NCBI RefSeq assembly: GCF_000259075.1
Contig: NZ_AJKI01000001.1
Coordinates: forward strand, 1 to 64,000
Direction: 5' to 3'
Length of the DNA: 64,000 nt
Source of the DNA: Marinilabilia salmonicolor JCM 21150
Lineage (GTDB): Bacteria; Bacteroidota; Bacteroidia; Bacteroidales; Marinilabiliaceae
Positions 17,801-25,662 of this stretch are shown here, piece after piece. A program made the position numbers and the translations under genes. The notes beneath the pieces are model-generated. The model was given only the letters and a program-made list of their open reading frames with translations. It made no database searches and was not told the DNA's origin. Position 1 is the stretch's first letter; each line of letters begins with the position of its first letter.

Positions 17801-19568
17801 GCCTTTGAGTTTGGGGGAAGGTGAATATGTTGGTGCATTGGGAGCACCTTTTGCCATAACAGTAATCGGAGGCTTGGTTTTCAGTTCAATACTTACTCTG
17901 GTTTTTGTTCCTGCATTTGGATTGGGTCTTGAAAAGGCTCTAGGCTGGATTCGGTCACTTAAAAAGTCTATAAGAGTTGCATTAATTGTGGTTTGGGTTA
18001 TGTTGTTTGTATGGATTTGGTGGGGGAGCGACATGTCAGTGCTCTGGCAGATGGTGACCACCGTACTGACAATAGCCGGAGTTCCGTGGATTATTTGGTT
18101 TGCTCAGAATAGTCTGAAACGCGCCAACAGCAAATTGATTGAAGATGATGCCACCATCCGCATAAATGTCAGAAATATTGTGAAGGTTTACGGGCGGCCA
18201 AACCGTTTTCGCCGGGAGTGGAGTCAACGGGCCAGTCTTAGAGAAAGGTTGCAGGAGTTTCCCCTTGATGCCTCAGATTTGCGCGCCGGACTTATCTGGC
18301 AGATTCCGTTACTGGTTTTTCTCAGTTGGTTTTCGCTAATCTATCTTGACAATGGTTTCTGGCAGTTGTTTTTCTGGATTATCAACTACTTTGTGATTGC
18401 AGGGTATTTTGAAGTTTTGCATCAGCGATGGTTCAAGCTTGGTCTTTCTGCTACGAATATTATCAATCGGCGCAGGTTTTTGAAGATGATCCGGTGGACA
18501 TGGCGGATTGGTTATCCATTGGTTTTATTGTTTCTGATGTTGCAGAACTGGAAGAATAAAGGAGGTGCAGTAACCATCATCGTGCTTTGGGTAATTGTGG
18601 GGTCCGTACTCCTGGTAAGTAAAAAAACCCGAGCAGGAAGATTGAAACCTGAAATGATTCACGGGTGGTTTAAGGGAATCAGGCGTCGCTTTGTGAAATG
18701 GGTGACATTGCTTCCGTTTGCAAAAGAATCCAAAGAGCCGTTTAAGGCTGTAAAAGGTGTTTCTCTGGAGTTGTCAAGTGGAATGATTGGACTCTTGGGC
18801 CCTAACGGTGCCGGAAAAACAACCATTATGCGCACGCTTTGCGGAATCCTGGATCAGAGTTATGGGAAAATATTTATCAATGGTTTTGATACTGCGGAAT
18901 ACAGAGAAGAACTACAAGGCCTCATTGGTTATCTTCCTCAGGAATTTGGGACGTATGAGAATATGACCGCCCTGGAGTTTCTGAACTATCAGGCAATTTT
19001 GAAAAATATTGTGGACAAAAAAGTTCGCGATGAAAGGGTTCGCTATGTTTTGGAATCGGTGCATATGTGGGAGCGTCGTAAAAGTAAAATTGGAGCCTAT
19101 TCGGGAGGGATGAAACAGCGAATTGGGATTGCTATGATATTGTTGCATTTACCCAGGATTCTGGTGGTTGATGAACCCACCGCCGGACTTGACCCGCGTG
19201 AGCGCATCCGTTTCCGTAATCTGCTGGTAGAGCTGAGCCGTGAAAGGGTTGTGGTTTTTTCTACTCATATCATCGAAGACATCTCCAGTTCATGTAATAT
19301 GGTGGCTGTTATGTCGAAAGGGGCATTACGCTACTGGGGAGAACCACGCGATATGGTGACCATAGCTAATGGTAAAGTCTGGCAGGTGGAAGTGGCCCCC
19401 CATGAAGTGGAAGAAATGACTCGTAGATTTACGGTAATTCATCATATGAATCAGGGGACGAATGTACGGTTACGTTGCCTTGCTTCCGAAAAACCTGATG
19501 AGCGGGCAGTGGAAGTAACTGCTGTTTTAGAGGATTCCTATTTGTGGTTGTTGAATAAAGGGAACTAA
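14853..19568 (+). CDS. RND efflux permease fused to a membrane-interrupted ABC ATPase domain
   Basis: A 1571-residue chimera. Residues 1-1030 form a complete RND permease: TM4 Asp398-Asn399 (GMLIDNGVVVMEN), TM10 Asn937-Asn938 (GVVVNNGIILID), and a glycine-rich insert (about 644-658) in the second periplasmic loop. Two more spans follow (about 1032-1085). Residues 1101-1114 (ending IVKVYG, Tyr1113) look like the beta-1/A-loop start of an ABC ATPase. About 180 residues with four hydrophobic spans come next. The ATPase then resumes: VKGVSLELSSG, Walker A from Gly1316 (Lys1322), Q-loop Gln1363, signature SGGMKQR from Ser1417, Walker B with Asp1440-Glu1441, H-loop His1472. All catalytic ATPase motifs are intact. 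The reading frame is continuous. The next gene is an ABC permease 11 nt downstream. Confidence 0.9.
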   Translation: MKQLINRKVLVSMFFVALTMLGVISYRSLSVELIPAMELPVLFIRVMAPVERDLQYVEREAVIPLEGAAGRLDKVEKIESRVMPDGGMVSVYFAQQADMRYAYLKLTEQVDAVRSRLPEGFMAEVVRVDMEQINTEFMQIQVMGEGGSDRIRTLLEQEVNDRFMAVDGIASVQVFGGREKTVTVTVNRDELESYGLTMSDIRQQIRSGQQSKTFVGEVHQHGTRFFVNAGAEYLSASDIGQIVISEEGPLLLSDIAVISYGLREPDSFSRINGKDVVTISLVRESQVNLIELSDKVKDELASINEDFSPRGLTMEIQSNSAEEIEKNIDQIIQLAIIGGLLAIFILWIFLENLPLVMVVMVAMPVSVFGAFNFFYAADITINMLTLIGLALAMGMLIDNGVVVMENIYRMTSRGGKTEDMVVRGTTQIWRSVTAATLTTIVVFLPFVFATNQVLSEVARHVSVSIVSTLLVSLLVALVLIPTIVNAILKRQGGQSWRLSRLPLHNHFVQIYIQLLKGGLRHPALLVMGGLGVFFLVAFLSFAYSIAGNKPVEKSSVEVNVNMNEGSTLEKSDELIRTMEERLVLLDLPANVISKIYTDRAVITVEVDKDSMEYQNLSFQEIKSKVENELWREWPGASVSFDTGRESGGGGAGMGGGALSMLGLADEQRQVMVRGESFNDMVLAANDLVDLMKENLTSLDGVWVEGSWQRPEVMLDLDPYWMGINGVQPAQVVAQLTTLSPQTESGGTFKADNQEYDIMLAFDQAQEDSLAVSKAADMKTLGDTQIRTSGGEQAKLKSFAGIALQNSESQYHRVNQEKQIVVRFNLKKEVEGSRELEETALKEIEELLLASGLPEGVTATLQRDESTKEYYFLAGMAILLIFMILASVFESFSAPVVMLFTIPLAAVGSMLALLFTGNSLLNFNTFIGFLILLGVVVNNGIILIDYAMQLRRSGASVVRSYMEAGMARLRPILITATTTIVAMLPLSLGEGEYVGALGAPFAITVIGGLVFSSILTLVFVPAFGLGLEKALGWIRSLKKSIRVALIVVWVMLFVWIWWGSDMSVLWQMVTTVLTIAGVPWIIWFAQNSLKRANSKLIEDDATIRINVRNIVKVYGRPNRFRREWSQRASLRERLQEFPLDASDLRAGLIWQIPLLVFLSWFSLIYLDNGFWQLFFWIINYFVIAGYFEVLHQRWFKLGLSATNIINRRRFLKMIRWTWRIGYPLVLLFLMLQNWKNKGGAVTIIVLWVIVGSVLLVSKKTRAGRLKPEMIHGWFKGIRRRFVKWVTLLPFAKESKEPFKAVKGVSLELSSGMIGLLGPNGAGKTTIMRTLCGILDQSYGKIFINGFDTAEYREELQGLIGYLPQEFGTYENMTALEFLNYQAILKNIVDKKVRDERVRYVLESVHMWERRKSKIGAYSGGMKQRIGIAMILLHLPRILVVDEPTAGLDPRERIRFRNLLVELSRERVVVFSTHIIEDISSSCNMVAVMSKGALRYWGEPRDMVTIANGKVWQVEVAPHEVEEMTRRFTVIHHMNQGTNVRLRCLASEKPDERAVEVTAVLEDSYLWLLNKGN

Positions 19569-19579
19569 AAAGGAAAAGC

Positions 19580-20305
19580 ATGGAAAAACAAAAATCAGTT
19601 CAACTGTCAATCATAACTGAATTGATCCGGTATAATATTAAGGTGATTTTCGGGAATAAATTTGTCTATTTTCTGGGTGGAAGTTTTATATTTTTTCTTT
19701 TGATTACCGGTATCAGCTTGTTTTCACCTTCCATCCCGGATGTCGCTTCAATCTACCATCAATTGTTGTTCCCGGCGTTGTTGCTTATCTTTTTCCCAAC
19801 AGTTTACGGCATTCAGAATGATGAAGATGCAAGAATTCTGGAAATATTGTTCAGTATTCCCAACTATCGCTTCAAGGTTTGGATGGTTAGGATTTTAATT
19901 ATTCTAATGATGGTATGGTCAGTGATTCTGTTTCTATCGTTTCTGGACAATTTTATTTTGCTTCGTCACAATATATTGCTGCTGTCTCTACAATTGATGG
20001 TACCCGTGACTTTTTTCGGGACTGTTGGCTTTCTTTTCTCTACAATTATTCGCAACGGGCATGGTGCTGCTGTAGTGGTTATTATTCTTGCGATTATTGC
20101 CTGGTTTTTGGAAATAATATCTGGTGAATTGTCAATAACTACCTGGAGTGTATTTTTTAATCCCTTTGATATGCCTTCAGATACCAGCTCTGTGGTATGG
20201 GAGCTGGCTGTCGTTCGCAATCGTACCTTTTTATTGGTGGTTTCGGCGGTTTCTGTACTTTGGGGCTTGTTGAACCTTCAGCAACGTGAGAAATTTATGA
20301 GATAG
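19580..20305 (+). CDS. ABC-2 type permease, small
   Basis: Integral membrane protein of 241 residues with six hydrophobic spans and no periplasmic domain. The loop NDEDARILEILFSIPNYRFKVW matches in position and character the GRERKMDTTEVFYTRPMSN loop of the giant permease at 5015, the coupling segment that would touch an ABC ATPase. It follows the RND-ABC fusion by 11 nt, with an AAAAGGAAAA purine tract before its ATG, so its most likely ATPase partner is the C-terminal domain of that fusion. The substrate is unknown. The gene ends the export locus. Confidence 0.8.
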   Translation: MEKQKSVQLSIITELIRYNIKVIFGNKFVYFLGGSFIFFLLITGISLFSPSIPDVASIYHQLLFPALLLIFFPTVYGIQNDEDARILEILFSIPNYRFKVWMVRILIILMMVWSVILFLSFLDNFILLRHNILLLSLQLMVPVTFFGTVGFLFSTIIRNGHGAAVVVIILAIIAWFLEIISGELSITTWSVFFNPFDMPSDTSSVVWELAVVRNRTFLLVVSAVSVLWGLLNLQQREKFMR

Positions 20306-20309
20306 ATGT

Positions 20310-20371
20310 TAGAGAATAGAGAATAGAGAATAGAAGTTAGAAGGCAGAAGGCAGAAGGCAGAAGGCAGAAG
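20310..20371. repeat. short tandem repeats (AGAATAG and AGAAGGC)
   Basis: About three AGAATAG units followed by four AGAAGGC units directly after the permease stop. A shorter relative (GGCAGAAGGCAGG) occurs near 8446. Probably slippage-prone non-coding DNA. Confidence 0.75.
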
Positions 20372-20540
20372 TGTTGAGGAGTTAGTTTTGACTAAGAGCC
20401 AAGAGCTAAAGGATTGAGGTTGACATGTTATTGTTCGATTTTTCCTTTTCGTGGTGGACCAGCCCCGGCGGGGCGACAGTTTGATAGCAATGACTCTAAT
20501 CCGGGGTATTTAGGAGACTGGGGGTATGAGGGATACCTCA

Positions 20541-20602
20541 AAACCCAGAGCGTTGCCCTGGGCTATTGCTCTCAGGGTTTCAGCCTGTTTACATTTTACC
20601 TG
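20541..20602. repeat. palindromic interspersed repeat (copy also at 39479)
   Basis: GC-rich imperfect palindrome starting AAACCCAG with a core GTTGCCCTGGGCTATTGCT, then TCAGG, CTGTTT and CCTG blocks shared with 39479-39541. Both copies lie in gene-free stretches. The flanking bases 20455-20540 are also GC-rich but show no clear match. Confidence 0.6.
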
Positions 20603-20656
20603 TCTTATGTATATGGCAGGTTATTTAAGCCGTTTTTGAAAGAGCAATTTTGAATT

Positions 20657-20703
20657 AAAAAAGGGATGATTTTTACCTTTGGCGAAAATCATCCCTTTTT
20701 TTT
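20657..20703. terminator. bidirectional Rho-independent terminator
   Basis: Strong stem AAAAGGGATGATTTT paired with AAAATCATCCCTTTT around a loop of about 11 nt, with A and T tracts on the two sides. It lies between the export locus (plus strand) and the acyl-CoA synthetase gene (minus strand) and could stop transcription from both directions. Confidence 0.8.
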
Positions 20704-20749
20704 ATAGTTCTCTGGTTGAGGTAATCAAATAAATCTATTCAGGTTTATT

Positions 20750-20985
20750 TAGTGTCTGTCCATAAAGTACCACTTGCTGCATTACGCTTGCCCCCAAAAT
20801 ACTCATCCCGATTGTGCTTTTTGTTGGTTTTTTGTTCAAAAAACCTTACAAAAGCTACTTCGGGACTGTGGTTTAGGTTTTTCACACGCCCCCGAAAAAA
20901 AAATTGGGGCAGGCTTTGCAACTGGCACTTTCGGACCAAACACATGACCTTTTACAAACTTTCCCGACTTTATAGACAGGCACTA
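20750..20985 (+). mobile_element. MITE-like element, copy 3
   Basis: Terminal repeats GTGTCTGTCCATAAA and TTTATAGACAGGCAC, flanked by identical TATTTA hexamers (20746-20751 and 20984-20989). The right hexamer contains the TAA stop of the acyl-CoA synthetase gene. The core is the alternative module shared with copy 4 (GTTGGTTTTTTGTTC... and CGGGACTGTGGTTTAGG). Confidence 0.9.
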
Positions 20986-20986
20986 T

Positions 20987-22642
20987 TTATTGTTTCTCTT
21001 CTCCGCGAATTTCCACTCTGCGAATTTTGCCACTGATGGTTTTAGGCAGCTCTTTCACAAATTCAACGATGCGGGGATATTTATAGGGGGCAGTGGTTTT
21101 CTTCACATGTTCCTGAATATCTTTTGCAAGTTCGTCGGAGGCAGCAAATCCATTTGCCAGAACAATGGTAGCCTTTACTACCTGACCACGGATCTCGTCG
21201 GGAGCCCCGGTCACTGCACACTCCACTACAGCGGGATGCGTCATCAGCACACTCTCCACCTCAAAAGGCCCTATACGGTAACCTGAACTTTTGATAACAT
21301 CGTCGGCTCGTCCCACAAACCAGTAAAAACCGTCTTCATCGCGCCAGGCAATATCTCCGGTGTAATAAATTCCGTCCTGCAAAACTTCGCGGGTGCGTTC
21401 CTCATCACGATAATAGCCTTTAAAGAGACCGATAGGATACTCCTCCCCGATGCGGATCACAATCTGCCCTTCCTCTCCGTCCTCGCATGATGTACCATCG
21501 GGCTTCAGCAGGTCGATGTTGTATTGGGGCGTGGGAATGCCCATGGAGCCAGGTTTGGGCTCCATCCAGGGGAAAGTAGCCAGCTGAACAGCTGTCTCTG
21601 TCTGGCCAAAAGCCTCCATCAGTTTGATGCCAGTCAGTTCTCGGAAAGTGTCAAAAACCTTTGGGTTTAGTGCTTCTCCTGCTGTGGTGCAGTATTCCAG
21701 GGCTGACAGGTCATAATTCGAAAAGTCTTCCCTGATCAGGAAACGGAAGATGGTTGGAGGTGCACAAAAGGAGGTAACTTTATATTTGGATATTACTTCC
21801 AGCATATCAGCAGGAGTAAATTTTTGGTGATCATAAACAAAAACGCTGCATCCTGCCATCATCTGTCCGTAGAGTTTTCCCCATACAGCTTTGGCCCAGC
21901 CGGTGTCTGCCACAGTGAGGTGACGTCCGTCCTCCTTCACATTGTGCCAGAAAGAGGCTGTGATGATGTGTGCCAGAGGATAAGTGTAATCGTGGGCCAC
22001 CATTTTGGGGTTGCCGGTGGTTCCCGATGTGAAATAGAGAAACAACAGATCGTCATTCTGCGACGGAATATCCGGCTTCTGGAAAGGAGCCGCAGTGGCT
22101 ACTTCTTTTTGAAAGTTTTCCCAGTTTTCAGGGTAATCAGGACCCACCGAGATTAATTTATCAACCGTGGGGCAATCAGGCAGCGCTTTTTCCACATGAT
22201 TGATGACATTTTCTTCTCCTACGCACACCAGTGCTTTAATGTCTGCTGCATTACAACGGTAAATAATGTCTTTTTCGGTGAGCAGGTGCGTGGCTGGTAT
22301 GGCCGTAGCACCAATTTTGTGCAAAGCCAGGGTGGCAAACCAGAACTCGTAGCGTCGTTTCAGAATCAGCATTACTTTGTCACCACGGCCTATTCCGGAA
22401 GCCCGAAACCAGGAGGCTGTTTCGTCCGATCTTTCTTTCAGCTCACGATAGGTGAAGTTGCGATGAGCACCTTCGTCGTTTACCCAAACCAATGCAACTT
22501 TATCAGGCTCCAGTCGCGCGTATTCGTCCACCACATCGTAGGCAAAGTTGAAATTGTCGGGGATCTTTATCTTAAAATTGTTTTGAAAGTCAGCAAGTGA
22601 CTTAAATTCAGGTTGTTCTAGGTATTTTTTAAATAACTGCAT
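20987..22642 (-). CDS. acyl-CoA synthetase, AMP-forming (acetyl/medium-chain type)
   Basis: Adenylate-forming ligase of 551 residues that should activate a carboxylic acid to acyl-AMP and then acyl-CoA. Visible motifs: P-loop YFTSGTTGNPKMV, A5-like EAFGQTETA, YTGDIAWRDEDGFYWFVGRADDVIK, and the C-terminal catalytic lysine in KTISGKIRR. Overall it is closest to the acetyl-CoA synthetase/medium-chain (ACSM) group. The exact acid (short-chain, branched or aromatic) cannot be read from sequence. The XRE-cupin gene upstream on the same strand is a plausible partner, separated by two MITE-like elements. Confidence 0.9.
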   Translation of the reverse strand: MQLFKKYLEQPEFKSLADFQNNFKIKIPDNFNFAYDVVDEYARLEPDKVALVWVNDEGAHRNFTYRELKERSDETASWFRASGIGRGDKVMLILKRRYEFWFATLALHKIGATAIPATHLLTEKDIIYRCNAADIKALVCVGEENVINHVEKALPDCPTVDKLISVGPDYPENWENFQKEVATAAPFQKPDIPSQNDDLLFLYFTSGTTGNPKMVAHDYTYPLAHIITASFWHNVKEDGRHLTVADTGWAKAVWGKLYGQMMAGCSVFVYDHQKFTPADMLEVISKYKVTSFCAPPTIFRFLIREDFSNYDLSALEYCTTAGEALNPKVFDTFRELTGIKLMEAFGQTETAVQLATFPWMEPKPGSMGIPTPQYNIDLLKPDGTSCEDGEEGQIVIRIGEEYPIGLFKGYYRDEERTREVLQDGIYYTGDIAWRDEDGFYWFVGRADDVIKSSGYRIGPFEVESVLMTHPAVVECAVTGAPDEIRGQVVKATIVLANGFAASDELAKDIQEHVKKTTAPYKYPRIVEFVKELPKTISGKIRRVEIRGEEKQ

Positions 22643-22669
22643 GATTGTTTTTTATGAAATATCGGTAAT

Positions 22670-22895
22670 TAGTGTTTGTCTATAAAGTCCAACTTCTGCG
22701 TTGTTGCTCAAAATCTAAATCCTCATCCCGATTGTGTTTTTTGTTGGTTTTTTGTTCAAAAAACCTAACAAAAGCTACTTCGGGACTGTGGTTTAGGTTT
22801 TTCACACGCCCCCGAAGAAAAATCGGGGCAGGCTTTGCAATTTGAACGTTCTATCTCAAACACGTGAAAAACGCTTAGTTTATGGACAGACTCTA
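22670..22895 (+). mobile_element. MITE-like element, copy 4
   Basis: Terminal repeats GTGTTTGTCTATAAA and TTTATGGACAGACTC with flanks TAATTA and TATTTA (5 of 6 identical). The left end variant (AAGTCCAACTTCTGCGTTG) and right variant (CACGTGAAAAACGCTTAG) define a second subfamily also seen in the left half of copy 7. The core hairpin TTTTGTTGGTTTTTT/AAAAAACCTAACAAAA is shared with copy 3. The element ends 28 nt upstream of the acyl-CoA synthetase start and may carry or displace its promoter. Confidence 0.88.
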
Positions 22896-22937
22896 TTTAG
22901 CCTGTCTAAAAAAATTCGGGAAAATATTTTTCAAGTA

Positions 22938-23064
22938 CTGTGTCTGTTCAGAAGGTTCCGTTTACAAGGCTTGCCATTCACGGAAATGCGAAGTTTACCT
23001 TAGTAAATGAGTAGTTTCCGTGAATGGTATAACGCAGTAAACGGTACTTTATGGACAGGCACTA
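22938..23064 (-). mobile_element. MITE-like element, copy 5, alternative stem
   Basis: Short 127-bp copy. The right end TTTATGGACAGGCAC is followed by TATTTA, which includes the TAA stop of the XRE-cupin gene; the left flank is diverged. The inner stem is CCATTCACGGAAA (22974-22986) paired perfectly with TTTCCGTGAATGG (23015-23027), a different sequence from the usual GCCGCCAAAA/TTTTGGCGGC at the same place, while the loop GTTTAC..TAGTAAATGAGTA is conserved. Confidence 0.88.
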
Positions 23065-23065
23065 T

Positions 23066-23620
23066 TTACAAAATGATTGCCAGAAATTCGCAAGGCTCGT
23101 TGTTTGTCGCTTTCATGCCGTGGGGCAGCCTGGCATCAAAATAAATGCTGTCCCCTTCGTTGAGCAACATCTCCTTATTGTTCAGGTTCAGTTTCAGACT
23201 GCCTTTCAGAATTAAATTGAATTCCTGCCCCGGATGACTGTTGAACTCGATTGCTGCATCGTCTGATTTAGGATCTACGGTGACAATGAAGGGATCGGCT
23301 TTCCGGTTGATGAAATTTGCAGCCAGCGCCTGGTAGTTGTATACTTTTCTACGCTCCACCGAGACCCCTTTCCCTTTACGGGTAAGCGTGTAATAGTGCA
23401 TTCGAGGTTCAGAGCCGCTCAGAAATGAGGTAACATCCACCCTGAATTTTTTGGCCAGCAAATGCATAATTCCAACAGGGATGTCAACTTTTCCTGATTC
23501 AATTTCGGAATACTCTGCGGTAGTTATTCCGCAGCTATCAGCTGCTTCCTCTTTTGAGATGTTCAGAATTTCCCGTAGATCTTTAATGCGGGTTGCTACC
23601 TGCTTTATTTGTTCTTCCAT
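23066..23620 (-). CDS. XRE family regulator with C-terminal cupin
   Basis: Regulator of 184 residues. An N-terminal helix-turn-helix of the XRE type (about 8-65, ISKEEAADSCGITTAEYSEIESG) is joined to a C-terminal cupin (about 110-184: HPGQEFNLILKG, NEGDSIYFDARLPHG). Such HTH-cupin proteins usually sense a small molecule and repress nearby metabolic genes. Here the acyl-CoA synthetase gene follows on the same strand, and this pairing recurs in Bacteroidota as far as I know, so regulation of that gene is inferred. The TAA stop lies inside the target hexamer of copy 5. Confidence 0.88.
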   Translation of the reverse strand: MEEQIKQVATRIKDLREILNISKEEAADSCGITTAEYSEIESGKVDIPVGIMHLLAKKFRVDVTSFLSGSEPRMHYYTLTRKGKGVSVERRKVYNYQALAANFINRKADPFIVTVDPKSDDAAIEFNSHPGQEFNLILKGSLKLNLNNKEMLLNEGDSIYFDARLPHGMKATNNEPCEFLAIIL

Positions 23621-23693
23621 CTTATTGTGTTTTATGTCTGATTTTTTATCGGGACAACTTTGTTCTGTTTAATTCAGAACGAAAATTCATCAA

Positions 23694-23925
23694 TAGAGTC
23701 TTTCCATAAAGTACCATTTGCGTCGTTACGCTTGCCGCCAAGATACTCATTTACCAAAGTAAACTCCGCTTTTGGCGGCTTGCGCCACCCATCGGTCGCC
23801 AAAGGCTTGCCGACGGCACGGCGCTAAAGCTTTAGGCGGCACGCGGTCGCAAGCCTTGCAACAGACATTTTATGACCAGACACATGACTAAAAATAAACT
23901 TTACTTAGTTTATGGATAGGCTCTA
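23694..23925 (+). mobile_element. MITE-like element, copy 6
   Basis: Full-length copy with the long GC-rich core module (CATCGGTCGCCAAAGGCTTG and CTAAAGCTTTAGGCGGC) shared with copies 1 and 11. Terminal repeats GAGTCTTTCCATAAA and TTTATGGATAGGCTC, flanks TCAATA and TAAATA (5 of 6). It sits between the divergent XRE-cupin and purB genes and occupies most of their shared upstream region. Confidence 0.88.
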
Positions 23926-24097
23926 AATAGATCAGGCTAACTGAAAAGTCAAAAATAAGGAATCCATGGGAGGAATGACAAAAAATGGTTGGTTTTTTAG
24001 GTATTGAAACAATACGTCCCGGATTAAAATTCTTAACTTCATTTATTCTTTAAGACATTTGAGCAATTACTTATGGCCATTGTTCCTCGAAAACTAC

Positions 24098-24105
24098 TAC
24101 CTTTG
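24098..24105 (+). promoter_or_regulatory. -7 promoter element for purB
   Basis: TACCTTTG matches the Bacteroidota -7 consensus TAnnTTTG exactly, 28 nt before the purB ATG. No good -33 TTTG is visible; only TTG at 24080-24082. Confidence 0.45.
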
Positions 24106-24133
24106 TGGCTGCAAAATCAAAACCTGAAGAACC

Positions 24134-25489
24134 ATGACAGATCTGCACCTGTTGACAGCTATTTCGCCCATCGACGGGCGCTACCGTACCAAAGTGGACG
24201 GACTTGCCCTTTATTTTTCAGAATATGCCCTTATCCGTTACCGGGTGATGGTGGAAGTGGAATATTTTATTGCGCTTTGTGAAGAACCCATTGAGCAGTT
24301 AAAGAATTTTGATCAAAGTAAATTCGATGCTTTACGGGATATCTACCGCAATTTTCAGCTGGAGGATGCTGAGCGGATCAAAGACATTGAATCGGTTACC
24401 AATCACGATGTCAAGGCAGTGGAATATTACCTGAAAGAGCAGTTTGATGGTTTGGGACTGGAAAAATCCAAGGAGTTTATTCATTTCGGACTGACTTCTC
24501 AGGATATTAACAACACTGCTGTTCCTGCTTCATTGCGTGATGCGGTAAACGAAGTTTATTACCCGTTTTTGGAGGAGTTGATTGCTCAGTTGGAAAAAAT
24601 GTCTAACGAGTGGAAGGAGATTACCATGTTGGCCAGAACGCACGGGCAACCGGCATCGCCGACTCGCCTTGGGAAAGAGATCCGGGTCTTTGTGGAGCGA
24701 CTGAAAATTCAGCTTCAGTTGTTGAAAGATATTCCTTGTCCTGCCAAATTCGGAGGAGCCACAGGAAACTTTAACGCGCATAAAGCAGCCTACCCTGAAA
24801 TTGACTGGGTATCCTTTGGAAACCGGTTTGTAGGTGATAAGTTGAAGCTGGAAAGAGAGCAGCTTACCACTCAGATTTCCAACTACGATAATCTCTCCGC
24901 AATATTTGACAATCTGAAGCGCATCAATGTTATTCTGATTGATCTGGCCCGTGATTTCTGGACTTACATCATGATGGAATACTTTAAGCAGAAGATCAAA
25001 AAGGGAGAAGTAGGTTCCAGTGCGATGCCACACAAAGTGAATCCTATTGATTTCGAGAATGCGGAAGGTAACCTGGGAATTGCCAATGCTCTGTTTGAAC
25101 ATTTGTCGGCCAAACTGCCTGTGTCGCGTTTGCAGCGCGATCTGACCGATAGCACCGTATTACGGAATATTGGTGTACCTCTTGCACATTCTGTGTTGTC
25201 CATTCAGTCGTTGCAAAAAGGTCTTGGGAAATTGCTAATCAACCAGGGTGCCATCGATAAAGATCTGGATAACAACTGGGCAGTTGTGGCTGAGGCTATG
25301 CAAACCATCTTGCGCAGAGAAGGGTTTGCCAATCCTTATGAAACACTTAAAGATCTTACCCGCACAAATGATGTGATCAATGGTGAGTCTATTGCCAGAT
25401 TTATTGATACGTTGGATGTGCGTGATGAGGTAAAAGAAGAGTTGAAACATTTTACTCCGAAGAATTACACCGGAGTTGATTTATATTAA
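24134..25489 (+). CDS. purB: adenylosuccinate lyase
   Basis: Cleaves SAICAR to AICAR and adenylosuccinate to AMP, two fumarate-releasing steps of purine synthesis. The 451-residue length fits the family. Visible: N-terminal LLTAISPIDGRYRTKV, the ARTHGQPASPTRLGKE block with the catalytic histidine, and the fumarase/aspartase superfamily signature SSAMPHKVNPIDFENAEGN in the flexible active-site loop, followed by RLQRDLTDSTVLRNIG. The ATG at 24134 gives the normal N terminus. The gene stands alone as a transcription unit behind its own -7 element. Confidence 0.97.
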   Translation: MTDLHLLTAISPIDGRYRTKVDGLALYFSEYALIRYRVMVEVEYFIALCEEPIEQLKNFDQSKFDALRDIYRNFQLEDAERIKDIESVTNHDVKAVEYYLKEQFDGLGLEKSKEFIHFGLTSQDINNTAVPASLRDAVNEVYYPFLEELIAQLEKMSNEWKEITMLARTHGQPASPTRLGKEIRVFVERLKIQLQLLKDIPCPAKFGGATGNFNAHKAAYPEIDWVSFGNRFVGDKLKLEREQLTTQISNYDNLSAIFDNLKRINVILIDLARDFWTYIMMEYFKQKIKKGEVGSSAMPHKVNPIDFENAEGNLGIANALFEHLSAKLPVSRLQRDLTDSTVLRNIGVPLAHSVLSIQSLQKGLGKLLINQGAIDKDLDNNWAVVAEAMQTILRREGFANPYETLKDLTRTNDVINGESIARFIDTLDVRDEVKEELKHFTPKNYTGVDLY

Positions 25490-25662
25490 TTGGTTTACAG
25501 AAGGGGAGCCGTCCCAAATGTCATGGGTTTCTTGATTTTGTTATTCTGAACGAAGTGATGAATCTCATTATTCAAAACCAGCAAGGCTCGAAAATACACT
25601 GTGCAAAAAGTATAGTTGCATTTTAGACAACTCCTTTTTAAATAAAAAAAGAACATCCCGGA

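Noticed and set aside
20414-20653. 79-codon frame between the export locus and the terminator
   Set aside because: It runs through palindromic repeat DNA and has no protein-like pattern.
21824-22600. Plus-strand frames antisense to the acyl-CoA synthetase
   Set aside because: No recognisable features; the minus-strand gene has all ligase motifs.
24530-25102. 190-codon minus-strand frame inside purB
   Set aside because: Antisense to a complete, motif-supported purB.
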